DNA from: CANIGN01 sp964538275
Lineage (GTDB): Bacteria > Bdellovibrionota > UBA2428
Length of the DNA: 64,000 bases
NCBI GenBank assembly: GCA_964538275.1
Contig: CAZIFW010000009.1
Span: 5,849 to 69,848 of the forward strand
Direction of reading: 5' to 3'
The position numbers and the translations under genes are program-made. This document shows positions 18,036 to 26,961 of the stretch, piece after piece. The notes below the pieces were generated by a model that was given only the letters and a program-made list of their open reading frames with translations, searched no databases and was not told the DNA's origin. Within the stretch, counting starts at the first letter, position 1. Each line of letters starts with the position of its first letter.

Positions 18036-18319
18036 GACTCCATCTCCCCCACTACTTTAGGAATACGGAAACAGTTATCAAAAGAATCCGGAGCATTTTG
18101 CATGAGAGCTTCAACAGGAAGTGGTGCTTCTGGAATATCTTCGCGCGGATTCATTTCGGGACTCGCGTGGAAGAAAGGCTCTACACCTTGTGTATTGACC
18201 TGATTGAGTTGATTAAAAGCCTCCAAAACTTGATTTACTTTACGTTCAATTTTTTGGTGGTCGCCTTCTTCAAGAGCGATCCTTGCTAATCGTGCTAAAA
18301 CATCAACATTTACGGTCAT
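18032..18319 (-). CDS. gatC: Asp-tRNA(Asn)/Glu-tRNA(Gln) amidotransferase subunit C
   Basis: A 95-residue GatC, the small subunit that wraps around GatA and stabilises the complex. The N-terminal helix pattern VLARLARIALEE and the KVNQVLEAFNQLNQVNTQGVEPFFH segment match the family, as does the conserved end LMQNAPDSFDNCFRIPKVV. It is the first gene of gatCAB. The 83 bases between its start and the divergent thioredoxin-like gene must contain promoters for both directions. Confidence 0.95.
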   Translation of the reverse strand: MTVNVDVLARLARIALEEGDHQKIERKVNQVLEAFNQLNQVNTQGVEPFFHASPEMNPREDIPEAPLPVEALMQNAPDSFDNCFRIPKVVGEMES

Positions 18320-18365
18320 ATGGAGTTTTTAGCGCGCCATACCCTAGCTAGCAAACAAACAATCA

Positions 18366-18394
18366 TTGTGAGTCTTTGCCACCTAGGCCATAAT
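18366..18394 (+). promoter_or_regulatory. Candidate sigma-70-type promoter for the thioredoxin-TPR gene
   Basis: TTGTGA (18366-18371, 4/6 to consensus) and CATAAT (18389-18394, 5/6) are separated by 17 bases. The -10 box ends only 8 bases before the ATG at 18403, so a transcript from it would have almost no leader. There is no Shine-Dalgarno sequence in the remaining bases. Predicted by eye only. Confidence 0.45.
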
Positions 18395-18402
18395 TCTGGG
18401 CC

Positions 18403-20025
18403 ATGAGCCTATTAAAATCGCTTAGTATTTCCATAGCTTGTGCCTTCCCAGCACTTTCCTATGCAAGCCCCCAAAAATTACCCCATATTGAGGGATTTAA
18501 TAATGAACTCAAAGTTGGAGCTACACTTGTTTTCAAAGCTGAAAGTGGACATCACTTCAATCAGGATTCCCCCCTTGGATGTGGCAACGAGGCTCCCATA
18601 AAGATTCAAAACAATACTCTCAGCTGCACCTATAAAGAAGCCGGAGAGTTTAGAGCGTTTCTTGCAGTTTGCGACGATGCAAAAAAATATTGTAAAATCT
18701 TTAGACCTACTATTTTGGTTGGCAAAGCTTCTCCCAAAAAAGCTCAAAAAGGAATTGCAAAAAAACAAACAACCCACCATGGCTTTAAACTAGGCAATCC
18801 TGAAGCAACACTTGAAGCCAACTTTAAAAGTAAAACTGCGAAGCCTATTTTATTAGATTTTTTTGCTCTCTGGTGTCCTCCCTGCAATGACCTCGATGAA
18901 CTTATTTTTCCCACTGCCTTATTTGTAAATGAAACAAAAAACATCGAGAAAATTAAAATAAATGTGGACGAAGAGGAATCATGGGCGCTTAAGGAAAAGT
19001 TTAAAATTGTGGGATATCCCACCCTTGTTTACTTAAATCCGCGTGGCGAAGAAGTAGGTCGCTTTTGGGGCACTCAATCTCCAGAGTTCTTAGTGAGCTG
19101 GATTCAAAAAATGAAAAGACTTGAAGCGATGCCAATCTCATGGGCAGCACAGCAAAGTGACCCTGAAAATGTACAGAGAGTTGTTGAATGGAATTACGAC
19201 TTAGGAAACTATGCCCAAGTTAAAACTCTTACAGGTGCACGCAAAGAAGAATGGGCACAAAAATTTTATCTTAGAGCAGAAGAAAGCTTAGCGAGCGAGG
19301 CAAAAGACAACAAAGCCAGAATTAAACACCTCAGCGCTTTGATTAAAAAATTCCCTGCTGATATTCGTCTTGGCTACTGGGTTCTTGATCTAGCAAAACT
19401 TGATAAAAAGCTCGCCACAAAGTCACTCAATACTGCGATAGAAAATACAAATTCATGGATGAATCGAAGCGAAGAAGCCATTAAAGAAAATTACTCCTTA
19501 CAAGACCTAGTGCTTTTAAAAACTGATTTATTTGAAAGCTTCGAGAAAAAAGAAGAACTCAAAAAAGCTCAATCCGAAGCCATTGCTTTTTTTGAGAAGG
19601 AATTAGCTGGCGGCAAAAAGATTTCTCGAGGCCGCAGTCACATCCTTGCTTATTTCTACAGAGAAACTGGACGCCTGGAGGATGCCAAAAAGATTTACGA
19701 AGCTATTGTAAATGAAAACCCCAAAGAATTTACTTTTTATTTTCGTTATGCCCGAGTCTTAAACGATCTCAAAGAATACACCGCAGCGCTTACTTGGCTT
19801 GAAAAAGGTGCTCCCTACATGACAGAAGGCAACTCTCGTTTTCAGTACTCTTGGCTTAAAGGAAAAATTTTAAATGCGCTTGGCAAAAAAGCTGAAGCCC
19901 TGCAAATTGTTGACGGCACTCTTGCTATAGCCAAAGCTCCCAATTGGGAAAAAGACTCTGCCAATCGTTGGATAAAGGATCTAGGAACACTTAAAAGTGA
20001 AATTATCAGCGAAAAGACCCCATAA
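18403..20025 (+). CDS. Secreted thioredoxin-fold protein with TPR-like C-terminal half
   Basis: A 540-residue protein with a signal peptide (residues 1-21, ending SYAS). A small N-terminal domain with four cysteines (about 25-110) precedes a thioredoxin domain of the DsbD-gamma/thioredoxin_7 type (about 135-240). The redox motif is WC158-P-P-C161 and the cis-proline is in GYPTLVYLNPRGEE. The remainder is alpha-helical with TPR-like repeats, for example GRLEDAKKIYEAIVNENPKEFTFYFRYA. A role as periplasmic disulfide reductase or oxidase handling envelope proteins is inferred; the partner DsbD transmembrane domain is not here. A stand-alone gene, divergent from gatC. Confidence 0.83.
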   Translation: MSLLKSLSISIACAFPALSYASPQKLPHIEGFNNELKVGATLVFKAESGHHFNQDSPLGCGNEAPIKIQNNTLSCTYKEAGEFRAFLAVCDDAKKYCKIFRPTILVGKASPKKAQKGIAKKQTTHHGFKLGNPEATLEANFKSKTAKPILLDFFALWCPPCNDLDELIFPTALFVNETKNIEKIKINVDEEESWALKEKFKIVGYPTLVYLNPRGEEVGRFWGTQSPEFLVSWIQKMKRLEAMPISWAAQQSDPENVQRVVEWNYDLGNYAQVKTLTGARKEEWAQKFYLRAEESLASEAKDNKARIKHLSALIKKFPADIRLGYWVLDLAKLDKKLATKSLNTAIENTNSWMNRSEEAIKENYSLQDLVLLKTDLFESFEKKEELKKAQSEAIAFFEKELAGGKKISRGRSHILAYFYRETGRLEDAKKIYEAIVNENPKEFTFYFRYARVLNDLKEYTAALTWLEKGAPYMTEGNSRFQYSWLKGKILNALGKKAEALQIVDGTLAIAKAPNWEKDSANRWIKDLGTLKSEIISEKTP

Positions 20026-20124
20026 CTCCCTAGGCTTATTGGCTATAATCCTTTTAAGCATGAATTTTTTTTAATTTACAAAAAATTATTTATTCATTTC
20101 CAATCCATAAAATAACACTAGAAT

Positions 20125-21183
20125 ATGGGCATGGATTCGTTGAAGTTAAAAGATCTCAAATTCCCACTTGAAGCTTCTGCGCGTACAGCGCTTTATTTTC
20201 TACCAGCAGCTTCTGCGAGTGTTTTTTTAGGCCGCTTTAAAGATCCTATTTTCAAAGAATACAAAAACAGCGTACCGCTTAGCAAACACTTTAAAGAGAT
20301 TAAAAAACTTTACGAAAAAGATTCCGACAACGTAAAGCAAGGCTACTACTTAGCCCCTCAACATATACTTCCCAACCTTAAAGAATATGGACTTTTGAAC
20401 ATCAAAAATGCTCTAGATCTTTTTCGAGTAAAGGATCGTATGCAAAAAAAAGAAGTAAAAGTTTTTGAAAGTAAATTTTCGCCTGAAGACTTTCCCGCAT
20501 ACTTTAGACAAAACTTTCATTATCAAAGCGGTGGTTACTTGAGCTCTGAATCTGCAGAGTTATATGATCACCAAGTTGAACTTGTGTTCTCTGGTACGGC
20601 AGAGGCTATGCGCCGTCATGCTATAAAAGGAATTTCTCTTGCGCGTGGAATTCAACATTATCCTAGCGATGAGAAATTAAAAATTCTTGATGTGGGCTGT
20701 GGCACGGGTCATTTTACTGCTGAACTTAAAAGGCACTTTCCTATGAGTGAAGTGATTGGATTAGATCTTAGCCCTTGGTACTTGAACGAAGCTCAAAAGA
20801 AATTTCCAAACTCAGGCATTGATTGGAAATTCTGCAAAGCCGAAAAACTTTGCTACGAGGACAATTCCTTTGATGTTGTGACCTCTGTTTATCTTTTTCA
20901 TGAACTTCCAGAAAATATACGTAAGCAAGCCGCTCAAGAAATGTTACGAGTACTGAAGCCAGGTGGCACACTTATCCAAATGGATAGTCTACAAAAGGGC
21001 GATGTGCCTGATTTAGACCCTTCACTTGACGTATTTCCTCACCTTTACCACGAGCCCTATTACGAAAATTATGTCTCTCAAAAATCAGAAGAGCTTTTTG
21101 AAAAGCTTGGCTTGCAAGAAGTAGCTAGTGAAGATGCCTTTTACTCTAAAATCATAAGAGGTACTAAAGGCCATGAATCCTGA
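20125..21183 (+). CDS. Class I SAM-dependent methyltransferase
   Basis: A 352-residue methyltransferase with an unusual ~170-residue helical N-terminal region (ALYFLPAASASVFLGRFKDP and on). It is followed by a Rossmann domain with SAM motif I LKILDVGCGTGHFTAEL (about residue 188), acidic loop VIGLDLSPWYL, and the post-motifs NSFDVVTSVYLFHELPE and RVLKPGGTLIQMDS. The pattern is UbiE/Coq5-like but the substrate is unknown. The ATG at 20125 is followed in frame by another at 20131; TAGAAT at 20119-20124 directly abuts the first, so the second may be the real start. It overlaps the CPXCG gene by 11 bases. Confidence 0.85.
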   Translation: MGMDSLKLKDLKFPLEASARTALYFLPAASASVFLGRFKDPIFKEYKNSVPLSKHFKEIKKLYEKDSDNVKQGYYLAPQHILPNLKEYGLLNIKNALDLFRVKDRMQKKEVKVFESKFSPEDFPAYFRQNFHYQSGGYLSSESAELYDHQVELVFSGTAEAMRRHAIKGISLARGIQHYPSDEKLKILDVGCGTGHFTAELKRHFPMSEVIGLDLSPWYLNEAQKKFPNSGIDWKFCKAEKLCYEDNSFDVVTSVYLFHELPENIRKQAAQEMLRVLKPGGTLIQMDSLQKGDVPDLDPSLDVFPHLYHEPYYENYVSQKSEELFEKLGLQEVASEDAFYSKIIRGTKGHES

Positions 21184-21361
21184 GGTTAAAGTTGATTGCC
21201 CCTTTTGTTATCAAAGCTTTTATACGTATGTAGATTGGTCCGCGGGCAATCATCAAACTCTCGATCTAGATTGCGAAGTTTGCTGCCATGCTCTTTTACT
21301 AACAGCTACTTGGGACGAAGAACTTGAGATTGCTAGTTCTTCTACAGAAAAAGCATTTTAA
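21173..21361 (+). CDS. CPXCG-motif cysteine-rich small protein
   Basis: A 62-residue protein with two cysteine pairs: CPFC near the N-terminus (residues 9-12) and CEVCC (residues 34-38). Between them is the VDWSAGNHQTLDLDCE segment seen in the uncharacterised CPXCG family, which probably binds one zinc ion. The second position reads CPFC-Y rather than CPxCG. It overlaps the methyltransferase gene by 11 bases, so it is translated from the same message. The function is unknown; conserved length and motif make it a real gene despite its size. Confidence 0.8.
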   Translation: MNPEVKVDCPFCYQSFYTYVDWSAGNHQTLDLDCEVCCHALLLTATWDEELEIASSSTEKAF

Positions 21362-21398
21362 ATAGCCCCCGTGGCACACAACTTGCTCGGCTACGAGC

Positions 21399-22211
21399 AT
21401 GAAAACAACACTCTTATCTTTTAATAGTCTCTCAATAAGCTTAGTTATCCTGCTTTCGGCTTGTGTGAACGGCCCCAAGAAAGCAAATGAAAACGTAAAT
21501 ACTCAAAGCCTAAACTATTTCTACCAAGATATTGCTCCTGAAAATGCGGGTGGTCCTTGGAAAAGAGTTTGGAGTCTAAGCGGTCCTTACTCAGGAGACG
21601 TGGCTGTTGATGAGCTGGAAGACAATGACGAAGGAAACTGGAAAGAAATTGCTCGCACAAATAGAGCAGGAGTATTTGTTCAGAAGGACACAACAAAAGA
21701 AAGAAAATATCGTTTTGATGGTTATCTAGAAACACCCTGGATGCCTGTACTTAAGGACACCGTTGTCTCAACGGCTCCCAACGAAGAAAATATTTACGAA
21801 GGACATAGATGCATAGTTCCTGCAAACTTAAACTTACTCATTGCCCATAAAAAACTAGTATTTAAATGTGTAGAAACTCTAATTGAAGGCAATATTCATG
21901 CTTATGTGGATACATACAATTCTCGAAGAGCTGGCAAAGTAGAAATTATAAGTGACACAGTCACTATCAAAGGGACTATCAATCTCCAAGGTGAAGCTGG
22001 AGGCGCAGGCGGACAAATTGGCCCTCAAGGTGGAAAAGGTGGCACCCTTCTCATCAAAGCTCGGAAGAAACTTAATCTTGTTGATGAATCGCAGCTCAAT
22101 GTTTCAGGAGGTCAAGCAGGTTGGGGAGTAGGCGCCTTCGCTAGACCAGGAATCAAGGGAGAAGATGGCACTTTGCAAATTGATAAACCTGAGGAAATCG
22201 CCACTCCCTAG
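21399..22211 (+). CDS. Lipoprotein with Gly-rich beta-helix-like segment
   Basis: A 270-residue predicted lipoprotein: the hydrophobic signal ends in ILLSAC (Cys22), followed by an Asn/Lys-rich tether. The middle is unassigned. The C-terminal third (about residues 175-250) has alternating strands and a Gly-rich insertion (GEAGGAGGQIGPQGGKGGTL). This resembles right-handed beta-helix proteins in which Gly-rich turns separate rungs, as in polysaccharide-binding or adhesive envelope proteins. It ends 32 bases before the initiating sugar transferase, so a role in surface glycan display is possible, but this rests on position only. Confidence 0.72.
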   Translation: MKTTLLSFNSLSISLVILLSACVNGPKKANENVNTQSLNYFYQDIAPENAGGPWKRVWSLSGPYSGDVAVDELEDNDEGNWKEIARTNRAGVFVQKDTTKERKYRFDGYLETPWMPVLKDTVVSTAPNEENIYEGHRCIVPANLNLLIAHKKLVFKCVETLIEGNIHAYVDTYNSRRAGKVEIISDTVTIKGTINLQGEAGGAGGQIGPQGGKGGTLLIKARKKLNLVDESQLNVSGGQAGWGVGAFARPGIKGEDGTLQIDKPEEIATP

Positions 22212-22237
22212 ACGCACTCTCTCAAGATCGCTACACT
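22209..22237 (+). promoter_or_regulatory. Candidate promoter of the polysaccharide operon
   Basis: TAGACG (22209-22214, 4/6) and TACACT (22232-22237, 4/6) are 17 bases apart, and the ATG of the sugar transferase follows 6 bases after the -10 box. The -35 box overlaps the stop codon of the preceding lipoprotein gene. A transcript from here would begin at or next to the start codon. Weak by consensus; noted because spacing and position agree with the site at 18366. Confidence 0.3.
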
Positions 22238-22243
22238 CAAGCT

Positions 22244-23635
22244 ATGAAAGCTGTCCACAGGCCCGTTCGCCCACACCGAAACATTGGTCGCTTTCTGGTT
22301 GATTCCAGTCCCACACTTTGGCTCATCTTAGAAACTCTTCTTGCTTGGGGTTTATTTTATATTTTTGCAAGCTTTGGTAAGGGATCAGAGTTTCCTGAAG
22401 CTCAACTTCAAAACCAAAAAGGAGCCTTTTTGTTTGCCATGGCCTTTGGCTTAGTGGGCGTTGGCCTTGGTCTTTTTGAAAAAGAAAACCGCTTTAACCG
22501 GCTCAGGTCTCTTCAGCTTATTTCTTTAACTACCATTATTGCCGCAGTAGCAGGACTTTTTGTTCTTTATCTAACGAGTTACGCAATCGTAGGCAGATGG
22601 AGCTTAGCGCTTGGAAGCTTAGGTGCAAGCACACTTATTTACATCTTTGTTCACTGCGTAGGCGCTTCGCTCCTAGTTTATTTTCCTCATCGATTTTTAA
22701 TCGTTGGCACTCCCTCAACAGTGGGCCAAAAAATATTAGATCAAATAGCCACCACTGATACAATTCAGTTTCAACATGCACAAGACGCCTACGAACGCAT
22801 AGAAAAACAATTAACAACGGGCAACATAGACATGAATGCACTGGTGTCTGAACTCAGAAACGAAGGAGTCTCAGAACTTGTTGTAAGTTGGGATGGAAAA
22901 AACACTCCTCAACAAACAGAATTGCTTTTTGCAGCACTCAAGCAAGGCTTACGAATCATCGACGACGTAAAGTATTACACGTTTATTACAAGACGCATTC
23001 CAATTGAAGCAGTCCCTACACCTTTTGTTTTAAAAATGGGCTTCGATATTCACCGCCCACTTTCTGGACTTGCGAAAAGACTCTTTGATATTTTCTTTGC
23101 AATTTTTTTAATGATCGCCCTCTCTCCATTTTTTCTATTAACTGCAATCGCAATTGTTTTAGAAAATGGATTCCCTATAATTTACACACAAAAACGCTAC
23201 GGTCGTTTTGGCAAAATATTTACTGTTTACAAGTTTCGCAGCATGCGAATTGATCAAGATGGCCCCAAATTCACTCGACCCAATGATAATCGAATAACTT
23301 TTGTTGGAAAAATTATCCGCCGTGCTCACATCGATGAATTCCCTCAACTTCTCAACATTTTAGGCGGCAGTATGTCTTTTGTTGGTCCTCGCCCTGAAGC
23401 TTCAGAAATCATAGAAGAACGCAGCAAAAGCCTTCCTCTGATGCACTTAAGACACATAGTGCGCCCAGGCCTCACGGGTCATGCTCAGATTAGCCAAGGT
23501 AAAACAGAAGACTCCATTGAGGATCTTCAGACCAAGTTATCTTTTGATCTTTATTACATTAAGAACTTTAGCTTCTTTTTGGACCTCTCTATTCTTGTGA
23601 AAACCGTCTCAAGGTTGTTAAAGTCCACTTGGTGA
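22244..23635 (+). CDS. Polyprenyl-phosphate glycosyl-1-phosphate transferase (initiating enzyme)
   Basis: A 463-residue initiating transferase of surface polysaccharide synthesis, moving a sugar-1-phosphate from a nucleotide sugar to undecaprenyl phosphate. Four N-terminal membrane helices lie between residues 22 and 160, followed by a CoA-binding-like cytoplasmic domain. The catalytic bacterial sugar transferase domain occupies about 265-463 with KRLFDIFFA, YKFRSMRID, the DE dyad in HIDEFPQLLNIL, SFVGPRPEA and RPGLTGHAQ. The arrangement matches the WbaP/WcaJ-like (large, four-helix) class; the sugar it transfers cannot be read. It is the first gene of a seven-gene plus-strand run to 30188. 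Confidence 0.95.
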   Translation: MKAVHRPVRPHRNIGRFLVDSSPTLWLILETLLAWGLFYIFASFGKGSEFPEAQLQNQKGAFLFAMAFGLVGVGLGLFEKENRFNRLRSLQLISLTTIIAAVAGLFVLYLTSYAIVGRWSLALGSLGASTLIYIFVHCVGASLLVYFPHRFLIVGTPSTVGQKILDQIATTDTIQFQHAQDAYERIEKQLTTGNIDMNALVSELRNEGVSELVVSWDGKNTPQQTELLFAALKQGLRIIDDVKYYTFITRRIPIEAVPTPFVLKMGFDIHRPLSGLAKRLFDIFFAIFLMIALSPFFLLTAIAIVLENGFPIIYTQKRYGRFGKIFTVYKFRSMRIDQDGPKFTRPNDNRITFVGKIIRRAHIDEFPQLLNILGGSMSFVGPRPEASEIIEERSKSLPLMHLRHIVRPGLTGHAQISQGKTEDSIEDLQTKLSFDLYYIKNFSFFLDLSILVKTVSRLLKSTW

Positions 23636-24864
23636 GCTCCGTTCTAAACTCTATTAACTTCAAAAGTAGCTACACTTATTTAGTTGCCAGTCTTTATCTT
23701 TGGGCCGCTATGTCTTTTATTTCAAACTCAGCCCTGAGCTTGCATCACATCTTAGCCGTGCTGTCCGCTCTCATTTTTTTTAGTGAAAAACCAAAAAAAA
23801 TTAAACTCAACAAAAGTCATTGGGCTCTTTTGGCATTAGTTGTAGCTCTTATGTTTTCAGTTTTTATGAACTGGGAGTCCCTGGCAAAGCCAATAAAAAA
23901 TCTTCTAAAAATAAAATACGTCTTTATAGCTGCTCTTTTAGGAATTCTTGTAAATGTACATAAAGAAAAACTCAGCAATCACTTAGGAAATATTTTGTCA
24001 CTTTTTATTGTAAGTTACTCAGCAGCTAACCTATGGGGCCTAGCAAAATATTTTAAAAACCTCTTCACGAGCCCCGACGTAGAGTTTCGTCTTAGTGGTT
24101 TTTTTGGAATGGTAATGAGTTACGCATATGCGGCTGTTTTACCTATGGGACTTCTACTCTTTCTTTTGTTACACCCCACCCTTAGCACAAAACTTAAAAA
24201 ATCAAGCTCGCATTATTTAAGTTTTATTTTTTCAAAAAAAACCCTTCTTGCTCTTTTTACGATCTCCCTTGCAACACTTTATTTAACGCTAACACGAGGA
24301 GCCTTAGTGGGAGCTCTTCTTGTTATTCCCATGCTTGTATTTTCAAAATCAAAAAAATGGGCTCTTATTTGTAGTCTGGTATCGATTCTTGTTGTCGCTG
24401 TAGGTGTAGCGCTAGCCTTTAGCAACAAAGATTTTCAATCGCGCCTCTTCTTAAAGGCAAGCCATCAAGGTAATTCAGAGCGCCTAGCTCAAAACACGAT
24501 GGGCCTTAAAGCTTTTCAAGAAAACCCCCTTTTTGGAATTGGCTTCAGAGCTTTTGAGCAAAAAGGACGCGAAATCAAAGAACGTCACAACTTAGGCTTC
24601 TTAGAAGCTCAAACACATGCCCACAATAATTATCTTGAGATTCTAGGCAGCGCGGGACTGATGGGTTTTGTCTTCTTCCTCTTATGGATTGCGTTTTGGA
24701 TTCAAGAAAGCTTTCAACAAAAACTGTGGAGGAGCTATAGTTTAGCCGTTATTGCTGCATTTTTGGCTATGGGACTTTTCCAATCTACCTTTATTGATTC
24801 AGAGTATATTTTTACACTTTTATCCCTCTACACTTTAGGCCCAGTCTTCCGCTTTTGGGGTTGA
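23632..24864 (+). CDS. O-antigen ligase/polymerase family membrane protein (Wzy_C)
   Basis: A ~410-residue polytopic protein with around ten membrane helices and the Wzy_C signature. The large periplasmic loop shows RLAQNTMGLKAFQENPLFGIGF and the following AQTHAHNNYLEILGSAGLMGF, with the conserved His residues of ligases and polymerases. Ligases (WaaL) and polymerases (Wzy) cannot be told apart from sequence by eye; because Wzx is also present, either is needed. The start is most likely GTG at 23632 (TTG at 23629 also possible), overlapping the sugar transferase stop by 4 bases. Confidence 0.88.
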   Translation: MSSVLNSINFKSSYTYLVASLYLWAAMSFISNSALSLHHILAVLSALIFFSEKPKKIKLNKSHWALLALVVALMFSVFMNWESLAKPIKNLLKIKYVFIAALLGILVNVHKEKLSNHLGNILSLFIVSYSAANLWGLAKYFKNLFTSPDVEFRLSGFFGMVMSYAYAAVLPMGLLLFLLLHPTLSTKLKKSSSHYLSFIFSKKTLLALFTISLATLYLTLTRGALVGALLVIPMLVFSKSKKWALICSLVSILVVAVGVALAFSNKDFQSRLFLKASHQGNSERLAQNTMGLKAFQENPLFGIGFRAFEQKGREIKERHNLGFLEAQTHAHNNYLEILGSAGLMGFVFFLLWIAFWIQESFQQKLWRSYSLAVIAAFLAMGLFQSTFIDSEYIFTLLSLYTLGPVFRFWG

Positions 24865-24895
24865 ACTTAGGCCTTCTTTTTGACAAAGTTAAGGA

Positions 24896-26089
24896 GTGAA
24901 ACTGCTCATCTTCTCCTACGTCTTTAGACCGGAGCCTTTTCTCATCAATGAACTTGCAGATTCACTTGCCAACAAACACAGCGTAACGGTTTATACAGGT
25001 CTTCCAAACTATCCTAAGGGTGAATTTTATGAGGGCTACTCCTCCAGTGGCCCCTTCTTTGAAAAGTTCAATAAAGTAGAAGTTATTCGATACCCCATCA
25101 GTCCTCGCAAAAAAGGATTCTTTAATTTAGCTCTTAACTACTTAAGCCATTTATTTTTTTCTCTTTTAAAACTTTGGCAAACACCAGCAAGTGATGTGTA
25201 TTTTGTTTTTGCCACCTCTCCTCTCTTGATTGCTATTCCTGCAATTATCTTAAAAAAGTTCCGCAACAAACCTCTCGTAATTTGGTATCAAGATTTATGG
25301 CCTGAAAGCTTTGTTGCCGTAACTCAATCTCGCCCTCATTCACCTCTTGTGAAGTTTCTAAATTTAGTCACACGTTGGATATATAAAAATACTGATGTGA
25401 TGATGATTCAAAGTGAAGCCTTTAGAAAAAGCCTCACACAGCATGGATACTCTGGAAAGGTTGTATACATTCCAAACTGGTCGCCTGAAGTTGAAGAAGT
25501 TAAAACAACCCCTGCATGGGTAAGCGATCTTGATTCACAAAAGTGCATCATCACTTTTGCAGGCAATATAGGCAAAGCTCAAGCTCTCGAAACTTTACTC
25601 AAAACAGCTCAATCCCTTAAAAACAGCACGGCTCTCTTTCTGATTGTGGGCGATGGCAGCGACAAAGAAAGACTACAGGCACTTGCTCAAAAATGGGACC
25701 TTAAAAATGTTGTTTTCGTTGGACGCAAACCCCTTGAAGACATGCCTGCTCTCTTTGAAAAAAGTCATTTTTTATATGCTAGCCTCGCAAAAGATGAACT
25801 TTTTAGCCTAACTCTTCCCTCCAAAGTTCAGTCCTACATGGCAGCTTCTAAGCCCCTTATTGTTTCGCTTAACGGCGAGGGGGCCCGCATTGTAAACGAG
25901 GCCCAAGCTGGATTTAGCGCAAGCGCTGAATCCTCCGAAGAACTCACTTTGGTAGTTGAAAAGGCCTTAAAACTGTCCCAAGTTGAAAGAGAGAAACTTG
26001 GAGAAAACGCTAGACGTTATTACCAAAAGTGTTTTGATAAAAAGCACGTTCTGTCTTTAATTGAAAAGGAACTTGAGGAACTTAGATGA
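24896..26089 (+). CDS. Glycosyltransferase family 4 (WcaI/WbuB-like)
   Basis: A 397-residue GT-B glycosyltransferase. The start LLIFSYVFRPEPFLINELADSL and TGLPNYPKGEFYEGY are characteristic of the WcaI/WbuB group. The C-terminal half has the donor-binding pattern VGDGSDKERLQALA and SLTLPSKVQSYMAASKPLI. WbuB in E. coli transfers L-FucNAc, which fits the L-aminosugar genes directly downstream; this is a plausible inference. The start is GTG, with AAGGA immediately adjacent (24891-24895), an unusually short Shine-Dalgarno spacing. It overlaps the next gene by 4 bases. Confidence 0.92.
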   Translation: MKLLIFSYVFRPEPFLINELADSLANKHSVTVYTGLPNYPKGEFYEGYSSSGPFFEKFNKVEVIRYPISPRKKGFFNLALNYLSHLFFSLLKLWQTPASDVYFVFATSPLLIAIPAIILKKFRNKPLVIWYQDLWPESFVAVTQSRPHSPLVKFLNLVTRWIYKNTDVMMIQSEAFRKSLTQHGYSGKVVYIPNWSPEVEEVKTTPAWVSDLDSQKCIITFAGNIGKAQALETLLKTAQSLKNSTALFLIVGDGSDKERLQALAQKWDLKNVVFVGRKPLEDMPALFEKSHFLYASLAKDELFSLTLPSKVQSYMAASKPLIVSLNGEGARIVNEAQAGFSASAESSEELTLVVEKALKLSQVEREKLGENARRYYQKCFDKKHVLSLIEKELEELR

Positions 26090-26961
26090 TCATTGTTTTA
26101 GGCGCTGCAGGTATGCTCGGACACAAAATCTGGCAACATCTCAACACCCTTTACCCTAATCAAGTTTTTGGGACCCTCCGAAACGCCACTCAACATTACG
26201 ATCAATTTAATCTTTTTGACGAACGTAGAATGTTGCAAGTAGATGTAGCAGACTTCGCTAAACTCGAAGCTTGTTTAGATAAAGTTAAACCTCAATGGAT
26301 CATAAATTGTATCGGTCTTACGCTCCGCAAACCTGATCTTGCTGATTTGGAAAAATGCATAGAAATCAATTCCATGTTGCCTCATCGTCTTAAGGCATGG
26401 GCAGCAAATAATTCTTCAAAAGTTATACACTTCAGTACCGACTGTGTTTTTGATGGAAAAAAGGGGAACTATTCCCTTAATGATGCTCCAAGCGCCACGG
26501 ACCTCTATGGCAAGAGTAAATATCTTGGAGAAATTTCTGGTCCGCACGCTCTTACCTTGCGCCTAAGTATTGTTGGTCGTGAACTTGAAAAAAAGACAGA
26601 GCTTCTTGAATGGCTTTTAGCTCAAAAAAAGCAAAAAATTAAAGGTTACTCCAAAGTTATCTACTCGGGTTTGAGTACTCTTAGAGTCGCTCACGAAGTA
26701 GCAAAAATTATTCAAAAGCACCCCGACTTGAATGGTATCTATCAACTTGCATCGCAACCCATTTCTAAATTTGAACTTCTCAAATTATTCAATATCGCTT
26801 TCAAAGTAGAGGCAGAGATTGAAGAATTTGAAGGCTATACTAGCGATAAGAGTTTAAACTCAGAGGCATACAGTAAGGCTACGGGTTTTGTGGCCCCAAA
26901 CTGGAAAGATATGACATTAGAATTACTCACAGATAAATCGGTGAGTTATGAGAGGTATTAA
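26086..26961 (+). CDS. RmlD-type NDP-4-keto-6-deoxy-L-aminosugar reductase (WbvR-like)
   Basis: A 291-residue short-chain dehydrogenase of the RmlD family. It has the GAAGMLG nucleotide-binding loop at residues 6-12, HFSTDCVFDGKKG, and the catalytic DLYGKSKYLGE (Tyr-x3-Lys). The two genes after it are FnlA- and FnlC-like. In the L-FucNAc pathway the reductase partner is FnlB/CapF/WbjC, which is ~370 residues with a C-terminal cupin domain. Here that domain is absent. A ~290-residue RmlD-like reductase in this position is the arrangement of the WbvB-WbvR-WbvD pathway giving UDP-L-RhaNAc and UDP-L-QuiNAc. The product assignment is inference. Confidence 0.85.
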   Translation: MIIVLGAAGMLGHKIWQHLNTLYPNQVFGTLRNATQHYDQFNLFDERRMLQVDVADFAKLEACLDKVKPQWIINCIGLTLRKPDLADLEKCIEINSMLPHRLKAWAANNSSKVIHFSTDCVFDGKKGNYSLNDAPSATDLYGKSKYLGEISGPHALTLRLSIVGRELEKKTELLEWLLAQKKQKIKGYSKVIYSGLSTLRVAHEVAKIIQKHPDLNGIYQLASQPISKFELLKLFNIAFKVEAEIEEFEGYTSDKSLNSEAYSKATGFVAPNWKDMTLELLTDKSVSYERY

